Shown here: in pieces, positions 14,385 through 16,169 of the stretch
Numbering within the stretch: the stretch's first letter is position 1
How the letters are laid out: each line of letters opens with the position of its first letter
DNA from: Pseudomonadota bacterium
GTDB taxonomy: Bacteria; Pseudomonadota; Gammaproteobacteria; Steroidobacterales; Steroidobacteraceae
Direction: 5' to 3'
DNA length: 16,169 nucleotides
NCBI GenBank assembly: GCA_021850555.1
Contig: JAJZLX010000715.1
Location: 1-16,169 of the forward strand
Program-made: the position numbers and the translations under genes
Notes under the pieces: model-generated
What the model was told of the DNA's origin: nothing
Database searches by the model: none
The model's input: the letters and a program-made list of their open reading frames with translations, nothing else

Positions 14385-16169
14385 ATGGAAATCCGACATC
14401 TCAATGCCGATGGCACGCCCCGGTACACCAACCGGCTGATTGAGGAGACGAGCCCCTACCTGCGCCAGCACGCCCACAATCCGGTCGAATGGCATCCCTG
14501 GGGCGATGAGGCCTTCGCTCTCGCCCGTGCGAGCGGGCGGCCCGTGCACTTGAGCGTCGGTTATGCCGCCTGTCACTGGTGCCACGTGCTCGCCGCCGAG
14601 AGCTTCGAGGACGAGGCCACCGCCCGGGTGTTGAATGAGCAGTTCATCAACATCAAGGTGGACCGGGAGGAGCGTCCCGACGTCGATCGCATCTATCAGA
14701 TCGCCCAGCAGATGCTGACGCGGGGACCCGGCGGCTGGCCGCTCACGATGTTTCTGACACCCGAGAGGCGGCCGTTCTTCGGCGGCACCTACTTCCCTGC
14801 CGAGGCGCGCCACGGACTGCCCGCCTTCAGGGACCTGCTGCAGCGAGTGGCGCAGTATTACCGGGAACATCGTGAGGAGCTGCATGCGCAGAACGAGGCG
14901 CTCGCCGCCGCGTTCGCGGCCATCGATGCGCCGCCACCCGCGGCAGACCTCGAGCTGGGCGATGCGCCGCTGCGGCTGGCACGCACGGCGCTCGAGCGCG
15001 CTTTCGACGGGCGGCACGGCGGGTTCGGCGGTGCGCCGAAGTTCCCTCATCCGGGCTCGCTCGAGCGGCTGCTGCGCCATTGGCGCGACAGCGCCGAGGG
15101 GGAGCAGCCGGATCTCAAGGCGCTGTACATGGCAGGACTCACCCTGCAGCGCATGGCCGGTGGAGGTCTCAACGATCAGCTTGCCGGCGGCTTTTGCCGC
15201 TATTCCACGGACGACCGATGGCTGATCCCTCATTTCGAGAAGATGCTCTACGACAACGCCTGGCTGCTCGCGGTCTATGCGGAGGCGTATGTGGCGACCG
15301 GAGACGCCTTCTACGCGAACGTCGCGGACCAGACCGCCGGGTGGCTGCAGCGGGAGATGCAGTGCGCCGAGGGCGGGTATTACTCGAGCCTCGACGCGGA
15401 TTCCGCGGGGCACGAGGGCAGGTACTACGTGTGGGATCGCGAGGAGGTTGGCTCGCTCCTCACGGGCGAGGAATACTCCGCGTTCGCGCTTCGGTATGGA
15501 CTTGACGCTCCGGCGAACTTCGAGGGCGCCTGGCACTTGCACGCGGCACGTTCCGTGGAGGACGTCGCGCAGCAACTGCAGCAGCCCACGGAGCGCATCG
15601 AGCCGCTGCTCGAGGGGGCGCGGGGCAAGCTCCTCGAGGCGCGAGAGCGGCGGCAGCGCCCGGGACGGGACGAGAAGATTCTCACCGCCTGGAACGGGCT
15701 GGCGATCCGCGGCATGGCGATCGCGGCACGCGCGCTGGGCTGTGAGGGTCTGGGCGGCTCGGCCGAGCGGGCGCTTTGCTTTGCACGCCGTGTGCTGTGG
15801 CGTGACGGCCGTCTGTCGGCCACATACTGCGGGCGAGCGCATCTGAATGCCTACCTCGACGATTATGCATTCCTCGCCGACGGGGTGCTCGAGCTGCAGC
15901 AGCTGCGGTTCCGCGCCGACGAGCTCGCCTTCGCGCGCGAGCTCACCGAGGCGATGCTGAGGCACTTCACCGATCCTGCAGGGGGGTTCTTTTTCACCTC
16001 CGACGATCACGAGGCGCTGCTTCACCGGCTGAAGTCGTTCAGCGACGAAGCCATTCCCTCCGGCAACGGCGTGGCGGCGCGTGTGCTGCTGCGCCTGGGA
16101 TACCTGCTCGGGGAGAGCCGCTATCTCGAGGCGGCCGAGCGCACGGTGCGCGCCGGCTGGGCGCCGCTC
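14385..16169 (+). CDS. YyaL/DUF255 thioredoxin-domain protein (C-terminus cut by window edge)
   Basis: 595 codons are open to the window edge; family members are usually about 660-700 residues, so the end is missing. The N-terminus (about 1-160) is a thioredoxin-like DUF255 domain with [22 protein letters not shown], the CxxC motif C63-H-W-C66 and [12 protein letters not shown]. The remainder is an alpha/alpha-barrel of the N-acylglucosamine-epimerase/glycosidase-like fold with [21 protein letters not shown] (283-291) and [12 protein letters not shown]. This is the family of B. subtilis YyaL and mammalian SPATA20; its biochemical role is unsettled. The motif here reads [11 protein letters not shown] where GYSTCHWCHVM is usual. 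A -10 box ends 8 nt before the ATG, so the message may be almost leaderless. Confidence 0.93.
   Translation, partial: MEIRHLNADGTPRYTNRLIEETSPYLRQHAHNPVEWHPWGDEAFALARASGRPVHLSVGYAACHWCHVLAAESFEDEATARVLNEQFINIKVDREERPDVDRIYQIAQQMLTRGPGGWPLTMFLTPERRPFFGGTYFPAEARHGLPAFRDLLQRVAQYYREHREELHAQNEALAAAFAAIDAPPPAADLELGDAPLRLARTALERAFDGRHGGFGGAPKFPHPGSLERLLRHWRDSAEGEQPDLKALYMAGLTLQRMAGGGLNDQLAGGFCRYSTDDRWLIPHFEKMLYDNAWLLAVYAEAYVATGDAFYANVADQTAGWLQREMQCAEGGYYSSLDADSAGHEGRYYVWDREEVGSLLTGEEYSAFALRYGLDAPANFEGAWHLHAARSVEDVAQQLQQPTERIEPLLEGARGKLLEARERRQRPGRDEKILTAWNGLAIRGMAIAARALGCEGLGGSAERALCFARRVLWRDGRLSATYCGRAHLNAYLDDYAFLADGVLELQQLRFRADELAFARELTEAMLRHFTDPAGGFFFTSDDHEALLHRLKSFSDEAIPSGNGVAARVLLRLGYLLGESRYLEAAERTVRAGWAPL

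Noticed and set aside
14220..16025. 601-codon open frame antisense to the yyaL-like gene
   Set aside because: It is a high-GC shadow of a gene with clear family motifs on the other strand. Its translation shows no recognisable domain.

Overview
The window is GC-rich, densely coded bacterial chromosome, about 93% coding. The protein families point to a gammaproteobacterium: E. coli-like ThyA, FolA, Lgt, RlmI, Kup and MotAB, a DUF3014 protein and a Gram-negative outer-membrane barrel. A Nevskiales, Steroidobacterales or Xanthomonadales-like lineage is my guess from gene content; nothing here fixes the genus. I saw no tRNA, rRNA, IS element, prophage or CRISPR array. Both end genes run off the window.

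Layout. (1) 1-1424: a DUF3014 membrane-anchored protein (minus, cut at the left edge) diverges from peptide deformylase (plus). (2) 1425-1619: a convergent gap packed with inverted repeats. (3) 1620-6939, all minus strand: motA-motB, a BBP2-type outer-membrane porin, a three-His-box fatty-acid desaturase, and a YebC-family regulator. The motA side has a FliA (sigma-28)-like promoter. The porin has its own very good sigma-54 (RpoN)-type promoter with dyads at enhancer distance. (4) 7138-8328: a class I aspartate/aromatic aminotransferase (plus), ending 9 bp from the convergent folA. (5) 14329 down to 8338, minus strand: a compact run rlmI-lgt-thyA-SET-domain gene-kup-folA with gaps of 12, 21, 8, 5 and 63 bp. 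(6) 14385-16169: a YyaL/DUF255 thioredoxin-domain protein (plus, cut at the right edge), divergent from rlmI over a palindromic -10 element.

How they fit together. ThyA turns dUMP to dTMP and produces dihydrofolate, which FolA reduces again. Their start regions share a 20-nt motif (12 + 8 nt identical, differing by a 2-nt insertion), although two unrelated genes, a SET-domain protein with a Lys/Arg-rich tail and a Kup K+ transporter, lie between them. MotA and MotB form the flagellar stator and overlap by one base. The porin, desaturase and deformylase are envelope and housekeeping functions.

The parts most worth a second look are non-coding or small: the hairpin array with a long-range closing stem (1496-1602), the RpoN/NtrC-like control region of the porin (4791-4909), the thyA/folA leader motif, and the bacterial SET protein. 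No wholly new multi-gene system is evident. All coordinates and matches were read by eye, without alignment or folding software.
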